Source: Zingiber officinale
Lineage: Eukaryota; Streptophyta; Magnoliopsida; Zingiberales; Zingiberaceae
Direction of reading: 5' to 3'
DNA: 64,000 nucleotides
Assembly: GCF_018446385.1 (NCBI RefSeq)
Contig: NC_056002.1
Coordinates: 4,079,474 to 4,143,473 of the forward strand
Below are positions 11,003-22,955 of this stretch, piece after piece. Positions within the stretch are counted from its first letter, which is position 1. Every line of letters starts with the position of its first letter. The translations under genes were made by a program, and so were the position numbers. The notes under the pieces are model-generated. The model worked only from the letters and a program-made list of their open reading frames with translations, was not told the DNA's origin and made no database searches.

Positions 11003-13337
11003 ATGGGTTAGAGAGTGTCAACTCCGATTAGAAGGGTAGTTAACCTAACTTTGAGGAAATTGACACTCAAGGAGCATTTTCAAGGTTTTAGTTAACCTTT
11101 GAAAATGAAATGGACCTATTGATTACTTCTTGAAAGAGTAACATGTGTCTATTGGTGGAAAAATTGATTTTATCTTAAAAAGGCACAAATTAGAAAAATA
11201 TAAGAAATACCAAGTTGGGACTTTGGTATTTTCTTAGTGCTACTCTTGTGGAAAAATGAAATATGCCAACATTTGAGGATATGTTTAATTATTAAGTGGC
11301 ATAAACAAATCAAGAGAAATAAGAAATGTCAATTTAGGTTTTGGCATTTCTTTGAAGTAGTTAGGGCAATCTAGGTTTAATGTTTTAAATTAAAACAAGT
11401 GGTATCGTTTTAAGTTAAAACAAGTGGTATATTTTGAGTTTAGCTAAGTGATTAAGGATATTTAGATAGGTAATCTAGGTATATTTTATTTATGCTAAAC
11501 ATTGCCATGATTGCTTGCCCATCATATGCCATGACATCATGTCTATTTTTGAATTCATTATTTTATTATGAAAACTCCAAAAATATCATGTCATGACATT
11601 CATACATCATGTAGTAATAGGATATTTTCTTTTGAAAATTATTTTCTTTTGATGTATGTCATAACATAATCATGCATTAAGTTTAATTCCTTGTAATTAA
11701 GGACGAATGTCATTTAACAACAATTATTGACAAGTGACATCCTATGTGGATGTCTAATATCTCTAGAATGCCTAGATAGATATGCATGATCCCTAGATTA
11801 GGGAAAAATTAAAATCTCACATCTCACAAGGACTATAAGGTGACTTGTCCGTGTTTTAGTGTACATTAGATACAAGTGAGATGTTAGGAAGATGAACAAA
11901 ACTCAAGATGTTGATTTAGTGCATTCTTTTGAGTTTTAGGTTCATCAAAACACATAGTTATGTGTTTTCCCATCATTGGAAAAGCTAATGTACAAGTCAT
12001 GTGCATTATGCCCAAGGAACATGATGGGATATTGGTTTTGAAAATGTTTTTAAAATGTTTTTGGAAAACCTTGGTGAAGGCTATCTTTTGATAGTAATCA
12101 CCATTGAATAGTTAGACACAAACTTGAAGAAAAACACTAAAGTTTTTGTAAGTTTTCAAGTTTGTGTCAATCTTTGAAAATATGATGTATTTTCATAGAA
12201 AGCTATTTTTCCATGATTAAGTATTCCCTAAATAATGTCTACACGAAATTTCATGATTTTGGATTTTGTAGAATTTTCTAGGGGTTTCTGAGACTGAAAT
12301 GGAATTTCAGCAACTATCGAGTCTCGATCGATCCATGGATCGATTGAGTGCCGAATCGATCCGTGGATCGATTCGACAAGTCCCCGCGAGCAGAAGCTCG
12401 CTGGATCGATCACCGATCAATCAGTAGTCCGAATCGATCGGTGGATCGATTCGGAAAGGTTCAATCGATTGAACCCAACTCCAATCGATCCAAGTTGCTG
12501 ATTTTGGGAAGGCTTGATTTCAGCATCTTTGAACCTCTTTGAGTCTAGGTAACCATTCCAAACCCCTAAAATACATTTGTATACATACAAAGGGTGTTTT
12601 CATGTGAAAACAAGGATGGATTGGTTAACGAAGACTAAGTAGAAGTTTAGGTTGAGGTTGTTTCAAATATTGAACATTTAAACCTCAAAACTTCTAAAAT
12701 TTGGGTTTCCTAAAGGTTTAGGAATTCCAAGTCATTGTTGGTGCAATGATAGAAGTTACCACCATGTCTTTAGGGGGAGGGACTCTTTAAAGACATTAAA
12801 ATTATTTTTCATGAACCTTGGAAGGTGGTCAACCTTCCGTTAAGAACATGCTCAAGGTTGAGCGTTTGAACTTTAATGGGGAGTGGATATCCTCATTGTT
12901 CAAGTGGCTTCAAGTGGATAATGCTCAAGGATGGGCATTTGCCTACATTGGGGGAGAATGTAGGGTTAAGGTTAATGAAGGGTATGGGACCTTCATTATC
13001 GTGTTGACCACAACGAGTGATGTTGTGAACAATGATGAGTAACTCTTCAGGGGGAGAGTCGTCAACAAATGGATTTGTTGATGTGTACCCAAAATTGGGG
13101 CATGGGTTGATGTGTGCCCAAAGATGGGTTGATGTGTGCCAATAGGGGGAGAATGAAAGGACATATGAATGGGTGTAAGTTAGACTTTCATTACCTAGAG
13201 GGAGTGTGCCCTCGTAGGGGGAGAATGAAGAGCTTAATTTATATGTTCATTACCTAGTGGCATGAAGATTGAGGCTATAGGATTAGCCTAACTTACATGT
13301 GGTATTGTAAGTGTTATTGTGGTATTGTCAAACATCA
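11003..13337 (+). other. Non-coding internal region of gag-only copia element
   Basis: AT-rich with no significant frame. It contains a second GATCGAT palindrome cluster (12322-12490) and several GGGGGAGA purine tracts (for example near 12770, 12955, 13040, 13145 and 13217) that resemble the polypurine tract at the 3' end. This region takes the place of pol. Confidence 0.8.
12322..12490 (+). repeat. Internal GATCGAT palindrome cluster
   Basis: Repeated TCGATCGATCCATGGATCGAT-like units outside the LTRs, similar to those in the LTRs at 8310 and 14112. Each is a perfect or near-perfect dyad. Confidence 0.85.
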
Positions 13338-13350
13338 AAAAGGGGGAGAT

Positions 13351-14894
13351 TGTTGGTGCAACATCCCTCAGGTCAAGGTTGACCTGGGTGACCAAGCTGA
13401 GTCTTGGTTTGAGTTTAGATGTTTGACAATAAGAAATTCATTGAAGAAGAGTCAAGTAGGTCAAGGTTGACCGGATACTTGACAGGGAAGTCCTGGTGAG
13501 TGAAGCCAGGCAGAAGGAAAACCCTAGTGAGTGAAGCTAGGTGAAAGTCCTGGTGAGTGAAACCAGGTGAAAACCCTAGTGAGTGAAGCTAGGTGAAAGT
13601 CCTAGGCAGATTGGAAGCCCTAGTGAGTGAAGATAGGCAGGTGAAAGTCCTGGTGAGTGAAGCCAGGTGAAAGTCCTAGTGAGTGAAGCTAGGCAGGTGA
13701 AAGTCCTGGTGAGTGAAGCCAGGTGAAAGTCCTAGTGAGTGAAGCTAGGCAGATTGGAAATCCTGGTGAGTGAAGCCAGGTGAAAGTCCTAGTGAGTGAA
13801 GCTAGGCAGAAGGAAATCCTGGTGAGTGAAGCCAGGTGAAAGTCCTGGTGAGTGAAGCCAGGCAAGGGAAAATCCAGATGGATCAAGGATGATCAGACAT
13901 CTGGTGGAAGTCCAAGTAGGACGAGAGAGTGACCGGATACTTGGTACGACGAGTAAAGTCCAAGTGGGTCAAAGGGATTGACCAGACACTTGGTGGGAAG
14001 TCCTAGCAGGTCAAAGGAGTGACCAGATGCTAGGCATGATGTATCAACAGGTCAAGGTTGACCGGATGTTGGTTTGAGAGGCTTGGGACTTGGTTTTGGG
14101 CAAAACCATGCGCCGGATCGATCGGATCGATTCAGAGCCTGGATCGATCGGTGGATCGATCCAGCCTTCTGCTAGCGAGAGCCTCCGGATCGATTCGTGG
14201 ATCGATCCAGATGTCCAAATCGATCGCTGGATCGATTGGGAGGATCGCGCGATAAGCGCCGGATCGATCCGTGGATCGATCCAGCGCTTTTCGAGCGATA
14301 GGCGCCGGATCGATCCGTGGATCGATCCAAAGCCTCCCGATCGATTGGGAATATTCGAATCGATCGGATCCGACCGTTGGCGTCGTTTATAGCCGTGCGT
14401 TGGCTGCAGCATCTCTTCTCTGATTCACTCCAGATTTCTCGCCAGCTCCTCCACAGCACTTACAAAGCTCAGATCGCCAGTTCTTGAAGGATCTTGGAAG
14501 TTTTCCAAGTCGAGAGGCGGATCAAAGCCAAGAAGAGAAGCTAGGGTTAGGGTTTATACTCATTGTAAGCTTGTAAGCTTGTATTTCTTGTATCCTTTCC
14601 CTCTCTTCTTGTATTGAGTCTTGTAGGGCTTCTCCGCCCTTGGTAGTTACCATAAAGGAGAGTTTTATTTAGTGGAGGGTGTGTGTATTGGTGTGGATCC
14701 TTGGATTAGTCACCTCTTGTGAGGTAGATACCAAGTAAACCAACCGTGTTAGCGTTGTGTGATTGTTTCTTTGTATTTCCGCTGCATATTCTTGAAGAAA
14801 CAAGCAACACCGAGCAACGCCAAGCACCGAGCGAACGCGACGAGCTATTCCCCCCCCCCCCCCCCCCCCCCTCTAGCTACTTTTGGTCCTAACA
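13351..14894 (+). mobile_element. 3' LTR of gag-only copia element
   Basis: It matches the 5' LTR nearly base for base outside the tandem arrays, with only scattered substitutions in the last 490 bp. It ends CCTAACA, then the ATAGA duplication. Near its end is a run of 22 C (14850-14871) where the 5' LTR has an A followed by seven C, probably homopolymer slippage or an assembly artefact. Confidence 0.95.
13487..13868 (+). repeat. Tandem repeat array in 3' LTR
   Basis: Same GTGAGTGAAGC units as in the 5' LTR array at 7672-8062, with one or two units fewer. Confidence 0.9.
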
Positions 14895-14899
14895 ATAGA

Positions 14900-15445
14900 T
14901 TCCTTGAAATTCTATTTGAAAATATTTGTTTATAAACTTTTGATAAATAATAAATTTTCTATGTATTAATTACCGAAAAACTTATTTTTAAACCTAAAAA
15001 ATCTTGAAAACTTATCTTTCCAAATTTTAATTTTTTAATTGTTGTGCATTTTATTTTCAATACTTAGAAATATTTTAGAAATTTATTTGTATAGAAATAT
15101 AATTTTAAAATTTAACTCGTAAAAACTATGATTCTATACAAAATAATTTTGCAAATATAATTATTAAATCTTAGAAAATTCAGATTTGTTAGAAAATTAT
15201 TTTGTAAAAGTTTTTTTTCTTTGATTTCTATTTCCTTAACCATTAGAAAAAGTTACAAATTTTTTTTCTAACGTTGTTTTCTCTAACTTTATTTCTAAGG
15301 AGGAGAATAATAGATGAGAGCTTAAGTTTAGGGAAGATTAATTTTATAAATTGCAAAATTCTAGTTTTAATTGTTATTGTATTACCTTTATGTTTTTTTT
15401 ATCCTAACTCTAACTCGGGTTGATGCACATTGAAAAAAGAGAGAT
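14900..15445 (+). other. Rest of internal region of outer copia element
   Basis: AT-rich, no frame. It continues the sequence interrupted at 7535 and ends in a purine-rich tract (TGAAAAAAGAGAGAT, near 15431-15445), the likely polypurine tract before the 3' LTR. Confidence 0.7.
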
Positions 15446-16378
15446 TGTTAATACCCCGAGGTAGTTTTGATATGGTCAACCGAGTTAAATTAGGTCCTAT
15501 GTTTATTTGATGCCTTGTGTCTAAGTGTACAGGAACTTAGGAGTACAAAAAGTTGAACGAAAGATACAGCTAGTGAGAAGTACGACACGAGAGAGAGTCG
15601 ACAGGCTCGGTGCGTCCGAGTGACGATGCGCTGCGAAAGAGTACGCTTGTGGACAAGAAGGAGGTGCACGACATTTCTAAGGGATGAGAAGCTGAAGCGG
15701 AAGACTGCTCGAGAAGACCTGAAAATGGATTCAGGTGAGTCTTATTCTGGATAGTCAAAATCACCCAAGCGAGCGGAACCGGAGCAAAAGACCCGGACAA
15801 AAAGTCAATTGGGAATTGACTTTGGTCCAGGCGCTCGGACCAGGTCTGAGCACTTGGATCACCAGAGGCAGCTAAGGCGCCCCAGGTGCGAGCCTGGTTG
15901 TAGGATGGATCAGCTCGGTCCGGGTGCCGAGACTTGGTCCAAGCGCTCATACCACAAAACTTATCATTTGGCATGCTGTCACGATCCATTGCACCGTAGA
16001 TAAAAGTTTATCTACACCAAGGCACCCGGAACACCTTCCAAGCGTCCAGATTAGGACTATAAATACAACCTTGATCCTAGTAGTTCAGAATCACTTGTAC
16101 ACGAGTTTCTTTACTGTTCTACTGCTTTGATTTTGTGCTTCCAATTCTTGTAAGAGGCTTCTCCGTCTACAACAAAAGGAGAATTTAATTAGTGCTTCAA
16201 AGTTTTGGATTAACAACCTTTCCGATTGTAACCAAGTAAAATCGACAGTCTCTTTCTTTTAATTAGTTTATCAATTTTTTTTATACAAGTACTTTAATAT
16301 TTCAAAAGATCAAGAAAGATTTCATTTTCTTTTTGAAGGACAATTCACCCCCTTTTGCCAGCCGCACGAGTTCTAACA
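15446..16378 (+). mobile_element. 3' LTR of outer copia element
   Basis: It starts TGTTAATACC after a purine tract and ends TTCTAACA. The TATA box TATAAATA is at 16058-16065. This LTR family also occurs at 27925-28828 (plus) and, truncated, at 38705-39500 (minus). Confidence 0.9.
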
Positions 16379-16582
16379 AAATTTATTATAACACAACCCC
16401 TAAATTCGAAAATCTTAACCTTAAATGCATATAATATACCTGTGTGTATCCAAAATTTTTAATATGAAATACTCTAACCTAAGAGGGAAGAGGGAAAATC
16501 TTATTGACTTAAACCCGTTATAACCTAACTCTTGAATCCTAAAATTTTAAACTCTAAATACATATAATATATTTCAAAATAA

Positions 16583-16585
<3 letters not shown>
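16379..16585. other. AT-rich intergenic DNA
   Basis: No gene. It holds two diverged direct copies of a segment with CCTAAA and TAAATGCATATAATATA, near 16396-16440 and 16538-16572. Confidence 0.5.

Positions 16586-16662
<77 letters not shown>
16586..16662. repeat. (AT)n microsatellite
   Basis: About 38 uninterrupted AT dinucleotides. A MITE copy starts right at its end, consistent with insertion into the AT run. Confidence 0.95.
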
Positions 16663-16664
<2 letters not shown>

Positions 16665-17254
16665 CTGTAAATGAATTAAGCATTCATGAACAAATTTGGT
16701 ATTCGACTTAGTAAGAGTTTGTTTATATTCGTTCAATATATACAAGATCAATTAAACAAACAAACTTGAATAACCCATTAAACTAAACAAACAAGCTTGA
16801 AAACATATGTGTTTAGCTTGTTAACGTTCGGGAACAATATTCGTGAACAATGTTCGTGAATAATGTTCCCTAACCATATTCATTAATAAAACTTTTATCA
16901 ATATATTAAATAAATAATAAAGTAAAATAAAATAAACAAATAAGTTTGAATTATCAAGCTCAATAGTTAATCAAATAATTAAAAGTTTCAAACAATGAAA
17001 CAAGCTTGACTTGAGAGCTCGATAACATCTAAATGAACCAAGCTTATGCCAAACTTGAATTAAGAGTTCGATAACATCTAAAAGTATTAAATTCAAATCA
17101 AGCTTTAAACAAGCTCAAGATTATAAAAAGTAAATCAAGCCAAGTTTGAATAATTATTTCAAAAGCTTGGTTCATTTTTAATTTGACTCTTCTTGGTTCG
17201 GAAAATTTAAACATCCTAAAATTTAGCTCAGCTCAACTCAGCTCGTTTACAGCT
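16661..17254. mobile_element. MITE copy A with GTAAATGA/TTTAC ends, hAT-like
   Basis: The termini GACTGTAAATGAATTAAG and CAGCTCGTTTACAGC are imperfect inverted repeats. The body shares many words (GTTCGTGAACAATGTTCGTGAA, ACAAGCTTGAA) with the copy at 39964-40571, which has a clear 8-bp duplication. AT repeats on both sides hide the target duplication. It is about 594 bp and non-coding. Confidence 0.8.
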
Positions 17255-17571
17255 ATATATATATATTTTAATCATTCATTCAATAAATTTAAAATAATTT
17301 ATGGCCACTTAAAAATTAATTTTTAAAAAAATATATATATATTTTTATATTGGTCTGTTTGCTTCTAGGAAAGAACAAATAGTAGGAAAATTGGAATAAT
17401 TTTTATGTTTACTAGATTTTATTTATCCAAAGTATGATTCATAATTCATCTAGCTAAAGTTAGATAGACGTAGTGATATGACCCGGGCATGATACAATGA
17501 TAAAGCGTTCATTAAATTACCAAAATATCCTCGGTTCAAATTCAGTTATTGCATTCTACCCTTGAGCATGT
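17255..17571. other. AT-rich intergenic DNA
   Basis: No frame or RNA gene seen. Between two MITE copies. Confidence 0.5.
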
Positions 17572-18088
17572 TGGTGAATAAGAGTTTCTTTATGTTTATT
17601 CAATATATATAAGATTAATTAAATAAAGAAGCTTGAACAACTTATTAAATTAAACAAATAAATTTGAACATATATGCGTTCAGCTCGTTAACGTTCATGA
17701 ATAATATTCGTAAATAATATTTACGAATCATATTCATTATAAAATTCTTTTCAATATGTTAAATAAATAATAAAATAAATAAATAAATTTAAATTATAAA
17801 GTTCAATAATCAATTAAACAATTAAAAATTTCAAACAATCAAATAAATTTGAATTAAAAGCTCGATAATATCTAAACAAATTAAGTTTGATCCAAACTCA
17901 AGTCAAGCTCAAATCAAACTCAAGCTAAACTTAAATTGATAGCTCAATAATATTTAAATAAACAAAACTCAAGTCAAATTTCAAATAAATTTAAACTCAA
18001 AAACAAAACTTAAATTTGAATAATTATTTTAAAAACTTAATTTATTTTAAGCTTATTAAAATGATAAACCCGAATCGTTTACGATCCT
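17572..18088. mobile_element. MITE copy B, 5'-truncated
   Basis: Same family and orientation as copy A from about its 60th base (AAGAGTTTCTTTATGTTTATTC) to an end resembling TCGTTTACGATC. More diverged and AT-enriched than copy A. The outer left end is missing. Confidence 0.7.
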
Positions 18089-19171
18089 ACTTGTTGGAAA
18101 GCAGCTGGTGAACTTCCAGCGATCGCTTGGCTTTGAGAGTTTGAGTCCGCTCGTAAGCTCTCAGCAGCCACTTAGTCTCGTGATGGCCAGCTGGCCGTGA
18201 ACTCAAACAATTAAGCGTCAGCGTGGGTCCCAGATGACATCCAATTTTCGGGCCAAATCCAATTGGGGCCTAAAAATTTAAACCATGATTCTTTTTGTGT
18301 TACACCAACTTAGTCCAAATCGAATCTTTAACCCAAAAAATAATAAATAGAAAAACATTTTGATTTAATGATAAGAAAATTTAATAATGTTGATAGGTAG
18401 AAAAACTGCACAGCACCATCCGTCTCTGACAAGGAACATGCCCAAAAGAATAAATGAAATCATAATAATTTCTTTTTAATAAAAAGATGGGCAAAACCCA
18501 CACCTCTTTCCGTGTGGGTCCAGTGCACTTTGTCTTCTTTACCGCCTTTGCCTACTCCCGACGGCTCTTCACCCTTGTGTCACGTGAACATTTACGCAGC
18601 AGAACTCCTTAATAAAAAGGTTAATTTTCACGCAGAGATTAAGGAGGGAGTTGAATTTATTATTAGAGACCATTAATAATAATATTAATATTAATACAAT
18701 TAATTAACTGGATTTTATGGAGAAACACATTTTTATCATTTAACAATAATAATAACAACACGGTCAAACTTTGGAACAGATTAATTATGTGGAATCCTCA
18801 TAAATACATTCGCAAAACAATTTTGTACGTACATAAACTTCAAAGTATTATTCAATTTACTCTTAAATAAATGTCTGACTTCAATAAATATTGATATTTT
18901 GTTCAAAATTGGTTCCGTGAAGTACGCATGAACTGCAGCTTTGGCACCGTCAATCAGGTGGCCATCAATAATGGACTAGCATAACCAGATCAATATTTGT
19001 GAGTGGAGAAAAAAGAATGATTTCTTCAATATTTGTGACCATAATTATTTAGTTAAATCACTTGAACCAAGACATGTATCAATTTCTATCTGTAAACTTT
19101 TAATTACTGTCGAGAAATTAATTATCCAACAAAATATGCACCTGCTCTGCTTCGTCTTCCAGAGAGTAGTT
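18089..19171. other. Intergenic DNA downstream of the GT61 gene
   Basis: No coding frame. It would contain the 3' UTR of the minus-strand GT61 gene next to 19172. The stretch 18490-18610 is less AT-rich and unique-looking. I see no transposon ends. Confidence 0.5.
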
Positions 19172-21055
19172 CTACTCCCTGAGAAGCTCGAGAGCCTTCT
19201 CAAGAACAGGCCGGAATCTATCCAAATCCAACCTGACGTTCTGCTTCTTCAAGTAAATCTCCCCCATTTTTTCCCACCCGAGCTTGTGGATCGATTGCGG
19301 ATCCGTGAACACGGGATCGTCCCTCGGGTACAGCTCCGTCAGCGTGCTCTCGTTGGCGGTAATGGTGTATTCCAGGTACTTGAGCTCCATCGCCTTGGCT
19401 GGTTTCCCGAAGTAGGTTGTCGCGATCCATTCATGGCTGCCGAACGGCACCACCTGGACCACCACCGCGTTCGTCGGCAGGAACACCAGGTTGGTCAACC
19501 CCGCGCCGTGCACGCCCACCATCACGTCGCACGAATTGACGATCTTCGAGAATTCCGCGAGGTCCTTGGCGGCCTCCGACACGAGCACCTCGAATCCGAG
19601 TTTCTCGGCCAGCTTGGCGATGTCGTCGGCGTTCATGAACTTTCTGCTCCGGGATCTCGCGATCAGCAGCAGCCGCGGCTTCTTCCCCTGTTGCTCTGCT
19701 AGTTTCAGCGCGTAGTCTCTGCTCAGCCCGTACGTGCTCCTCATGAACTGGAGGAAGTTCGAAGTGTTGTACCCCATCGGCGACTTCGCCGGGTCGATGA
19801 TCAAGTCCTGGTCGGCGCGGAGCCCCACGATGGCGCGCCCGAAACAATGCACGCGCGCGTCGTTGTCGAGGTCGATCGCGTCGTACCGAGAGAGCCGGCG
19901 GAAGTAGTGGCCGAACTTGCCGGTCATCCACCGTCGGTTGAGGTGGGCGACGACGAACTGGACCTCGCCGTCGAACTGGCGCACGGTCTGGAATAGCGGG
20001 ACGATCAAGTCGGCGAAGTCGTGGAAGTGGTTGCCGGCGTAGCCGCCCGTCGAAAAGACGACGGCGGGGACGCCGTGGGTGACGTCGCAGCGGGGCGCGG
20101 CGGCGCGGTCCGCGGTCGAGCGAACAGTGACCGGCTCGATGATTCTTGTCAAGCCGTGGTCCCACTTCCGGGCGTAGGGCTTCACCTGCCATGACTGTTG
20201 GTCGGTGAACGGAGAGGCGGTGACGCGGAGAATGGAAGGCGAGTCTTTGCCGGTGACGATTCTGATGTCGCCGTGGACGTCGCAAACGTCGCACCGGTGG
20301 CTCGAAGTGTCGCACATTGGCTTTGAGTCTGATTCCTCCGGATCTAAAGATGAAAAATAGAATTTTTAGATCAAATCTCGGTCAACAAGTGGAAATCAAT
20401 TTAGGAACAGAGTGGCATACCTGATTTCCTGGCATTGTTTACGACAGGAACCTGCAAGCGGTCGACATGGTCTTCAAGAGAAGATGATGACTGTACGTTT
20501 CTCGACGAGTTGGGGATTTTGCTACCGGCTGTAACTTCACCGGCAGAGAACTCATTTCTTTGAGAGGGAATCTCAGATCCCGCAGAGGAAGAAACCCAAG
20601 CCGTCTCAATGGTTTCAGTATTTTCACAGAGATGTGACGATGCGCTGCCATGGCTGCACCTTGGCTCGCTCTGGTAATCTGTATCGAAAGATCAAAGAAA
20701 GAAAAAAACACAATAATAAGCCAGAGAAAGAAAACTACACCAAGATCATGCACGGTCTCGGGATTCTGTTTCCACTCACCTATTTGTTGAGAAATCAAAG
20801 AATACGCTTCCTCTTTCGACATTGGAAGAGCCACTGCAATTCCATGAACCCTTTTATCTATCATTTAACAGCAAACGAAAGACGAACACAAACACACAAA
20901 TAAGAACACATACTCATAGGAAAAGCAAGCATGTCAGACTTGTACACGGTGACATAGGTGAGAGAGACCAGAAGGCATCCCATGAGCAGACCTACTCCCA
21001 AACTAAGATGATCAAATCCTCTGTAGATCGAAACTACCTTCAGCTTCTCCCCCAT
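19172..21055 (-). CDS. Glycosyltransferase family 61 protein (xylan arabinosyl/xylosyltransferase-like)
   Basis: Four exons on the minus strand: 21055-20914, 20833-20780, 20678-20421 and 20343-19172. All introns are GT-AG, every phase is consistent, and the stop is TAG (19172-19174), giving 541 aa. Residues about 17-38 are hydrophobic (LSLGVGLLMGCLLVSLTYVTVY) after a short basic N terminus: a signal anchor typical of type II Golgi enzymes. Exon 3 encodes a Ser-rich stem. Exon 4 holds the catalytic DUF563/GT61 domain, with FSTGGYAGNHFHDFADLIVPLF, KKPRLLLIARSRSRKF and VMVGVHGAGLTNLVFLP as recognisable motifs. Plant GT61 enzymes add arabinose or xylose to the xylan backbone in the Golgi. The exact donor and acceptor cannot be told from this sequence. 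The ATG at 21053-21055 is the first in frame before the anchor. Confidence 0.93.
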
Positions 21056-22107
21056 CACTGCGTGCACTCTTCCAAGGCAGCTCAAAGCTTTGCCGGCTTA
21101 CTTCACTTGGAAGACGATCAAACAGCACCAGCACCAGCAGCTCTAAAAAGCTTTCCTTCTCCGCACCAGCGAGGCTCCGAGGTGTGAAACGGAGCGCAAG
21201 GTCAGATCAGGGAAACAAATTCTAAGTTTGGCGACGCTGTATATTGACCAATTACTCCAAAAAAAACAAGTTGTTTTGTTTCCTTCCGTAACTTGGGGAC
21301 CGATGGCCGCTAGCGGCCACCGCATGGAAGACTGTGACGGCATGTGGCGAGTGCCAAAGATCGCAGTTCAGTTCAGTTCAGTTCATTCCTGTTAATTACA
21401 TTCACCACCGATCGAAGATAAAAAAACTAGACAATTCTTTAATACTGGGATTTCAAGACTTTTGGTAAGTGGTAGTTGACCAATGATTAGATCATCGACG
21501 ATCGTCAGTCGCAGGTGGGTAAAGTCAAAGGTGAGTTGCTGGGAAGATCCATCACCGACGGTTGTCGGCAATTGATCTCTCTCTATTTTTCAATCCGTTT
21601 GATTTCCATTTAAAATGGTTTTAGCATGATCAAATTATTTAAGTAAATCGATCGATTTAGTCGATGTCAATGCAAGTTAGGTCTATATGCTTCGTCTTGC
21701 ACTAAGGAAAGCCTTTTCCGGTATTGAAATTTTGCCCATCCATGGTCAAGGTTAGGCATGTTGTGGAAAAATTGAATTGATTGAGAAAGCAATAAATATC
21801 CAAAAGTGTTAAAACCCTAAAATAGGGTTCCTAATTTTAGGAACTATATCGAAACCTTCTAATTTTCATTATGGTCGAATTTGTACATGTGATGGAAGCT
21901 CAACTTCATAGCAATTTTATAACTCTTGTTTAAAATTTATCAAGGCTCAACTCTAAGATTGATATTAAGTGAAATCATCTTTACTGCATAAAAGCTCATT
22001 CTACTTAAAAAAAATTTAGATCTAAACCCTATGTCAACATCTATTAGTCTAAATTTGTGGTACCTTAATTCCTTCTAGTTCCTACTTGTTGAATGATCCT
22101 GTTCTTG
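21056..22107. other. Upstream region of the GT61 gene and intergenic DNA
   Basis: The 5' UTR and promoter of the minus-strand GT61 gene should lie in the first few hundred bases. A weak candidate on the minus strand is the CAAT-like and TATA-like GGTCAATATACA near 21238-21250, but nothing is decisive. The rest is AT-rich with no frame. A 19-bp tandem duplication (around CTTGTTGAATGATCC) at 22085-22119 spans the end of the next retrotransposon. Confidence 0.45.
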
Positions 22108-22112
22108 TTGAA

Positions 22113-22955
22113 TGATCCTGTTCGAAAGTCGATAAGATAGAAAGCTGAGAATGTAGCGCTCCCGCTGACCTCCTGTGGACTCCGTTCGGACCTACAACAC
22201 AGATTACGTCAGTGTCGAGCCAGAGAAGGGGTCCCCGGCGTTGGCCATCCGACGCTCAAGTCAGTCACCGGCGATGAAGTATAAGGCGGAGCAACAAGAA
22301 GACTGTAGTGTAAATAGTGAATATCACATATTGTGTACCTCCGTCAATACTTGGACCCCCTTTATATAGAGTTTCTGTAGTGCGTGCACGCTCCCCAAGG
22401 CAAACACGCTTCCCAAAGTTTTCCCTGAAAAGACTTGCCAATAAAATATCCCTAACACAGTACCTCAACGGGCCGAGCATATCTCTGAAGTGACAGTGGA
22501 AGTTTTCGCCATACAATCTTCTAGTTGTCTTCGCTACTCCTGTGCATGTGTCCGCTCGACCGAAGTTCCACTCTGTCACTGCCGAGACCTGCTGCCAGGC
22601 CGAGCGGGGTAGCCGCTCGGTCGAAGTTAAACTCTGCTGCCTGGCCGAGTGGGGTAGCCTCTCGGCTAAAGTTCTGCTCTGCCAATGTCGAGCTCTGCTA
22701 CCTGGCCGAGTGGGGTAGCCGCTCGGCCTAGCTGCTGCACATCGTCTCTTCCTCCGTCTGGAGTTCGATACTCCATTAAGCTTCGGTCATTTGACCTCCC
22801 CGTGTCGAAGGCGGGATCAGACCGAGCCCTTCTGCCTCGGTCGGGGCATGCTAGCCCAACTAGCCGATGCTATCTGCGTGTTGACCACCTTGACTTTGAC
22901 CTCTACCGTGGCTGCTATCCTCCGCGGGGTGGGGCCCCTCCTCATCACCGCATCA
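22113..22955 (-). mobile_element. 3' LTR of minus-strand Tat element
   Basis: It starts TGATGCGGTGATGAGG (minus strand) and ends GGATCA. It has about three or four copies of a 37-bp repeat around CTGGCCGAGTGGGGTAGCCG (22590-22735). Compared with the 5' LTR it lacks an internal segment of about 135 bp. Confidence 0.9.
22590..22735. repeat. 37-bp tandem repeat in Tat LTR
   Basis: Units around TGCCTGGCCGAGTGGGGTAG with alternating CTCGGCCGAAGTT. The same array is in the 5' LTR at 30040-30185. Confidence 0.85.

Larger units (their letters stand above)
7536..14894 (+). mobile_element. Nearly intact gag-only Ty1/copia retrotransposon, 7.36 kb
   Basis: Two long LTRs (1556 and 1544 bp) start TGTTGG and end CTAACA. 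The element is flanked by the exact 5-bp duplication ATAGA (7531-7535 and 14895-14899). A primer-binding site (TGGTATCAGAGC, 9094-9105) matching initiator-Met tRNA follows the 5' LTR, and a polypurine tract (AAAAAGGGGGAGA, about 13338-13349) precedes the 3' LTR. A 580-codon gag frame is present, but there is no protease, integrase or RT; 11003-13337 is non-coding. It would need pol from a related element. The few differences seen between LTR copies suggest a recent insertion. Confidence 0.95.
5100..16378 (+). mobile_element. Ty1/copia element with truncated 5' LTR, split by a younger element
   Basis: A 5'-truncated LTR (5100-5734), a primer-binding site, a decayed gag, then 1-2 kb of AT-rich sequence, an inserted 7.4-kb element (7536-14894), more AT-rich sequence, a purine-rich tract and a 933-bp 3' LTR (15446-16378). 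The 3' part of the 5' LTR matches the 3' LTR over its full remaining length. No pol is recognisable, so this was either non-autonomous or has lost pol. The truncation removed the outer 5' LTR and probably the rest of the neighbouring Tat integrase. Confidence 0.85.

Noticed and set aside
19136-19702. 188-codon plus-strand frame
   Set aside because: It is antisense to the last exon of the GT61 gene, which has a full set of motifs and consistent splice junctions on the minus strand.
19431-20315. 294-codon minus-strand frame, Arg/Pro-rich
   Set aside because: Out-of-frame shadow of the GC-rich GT61 exon; low-complexity protein without domain.
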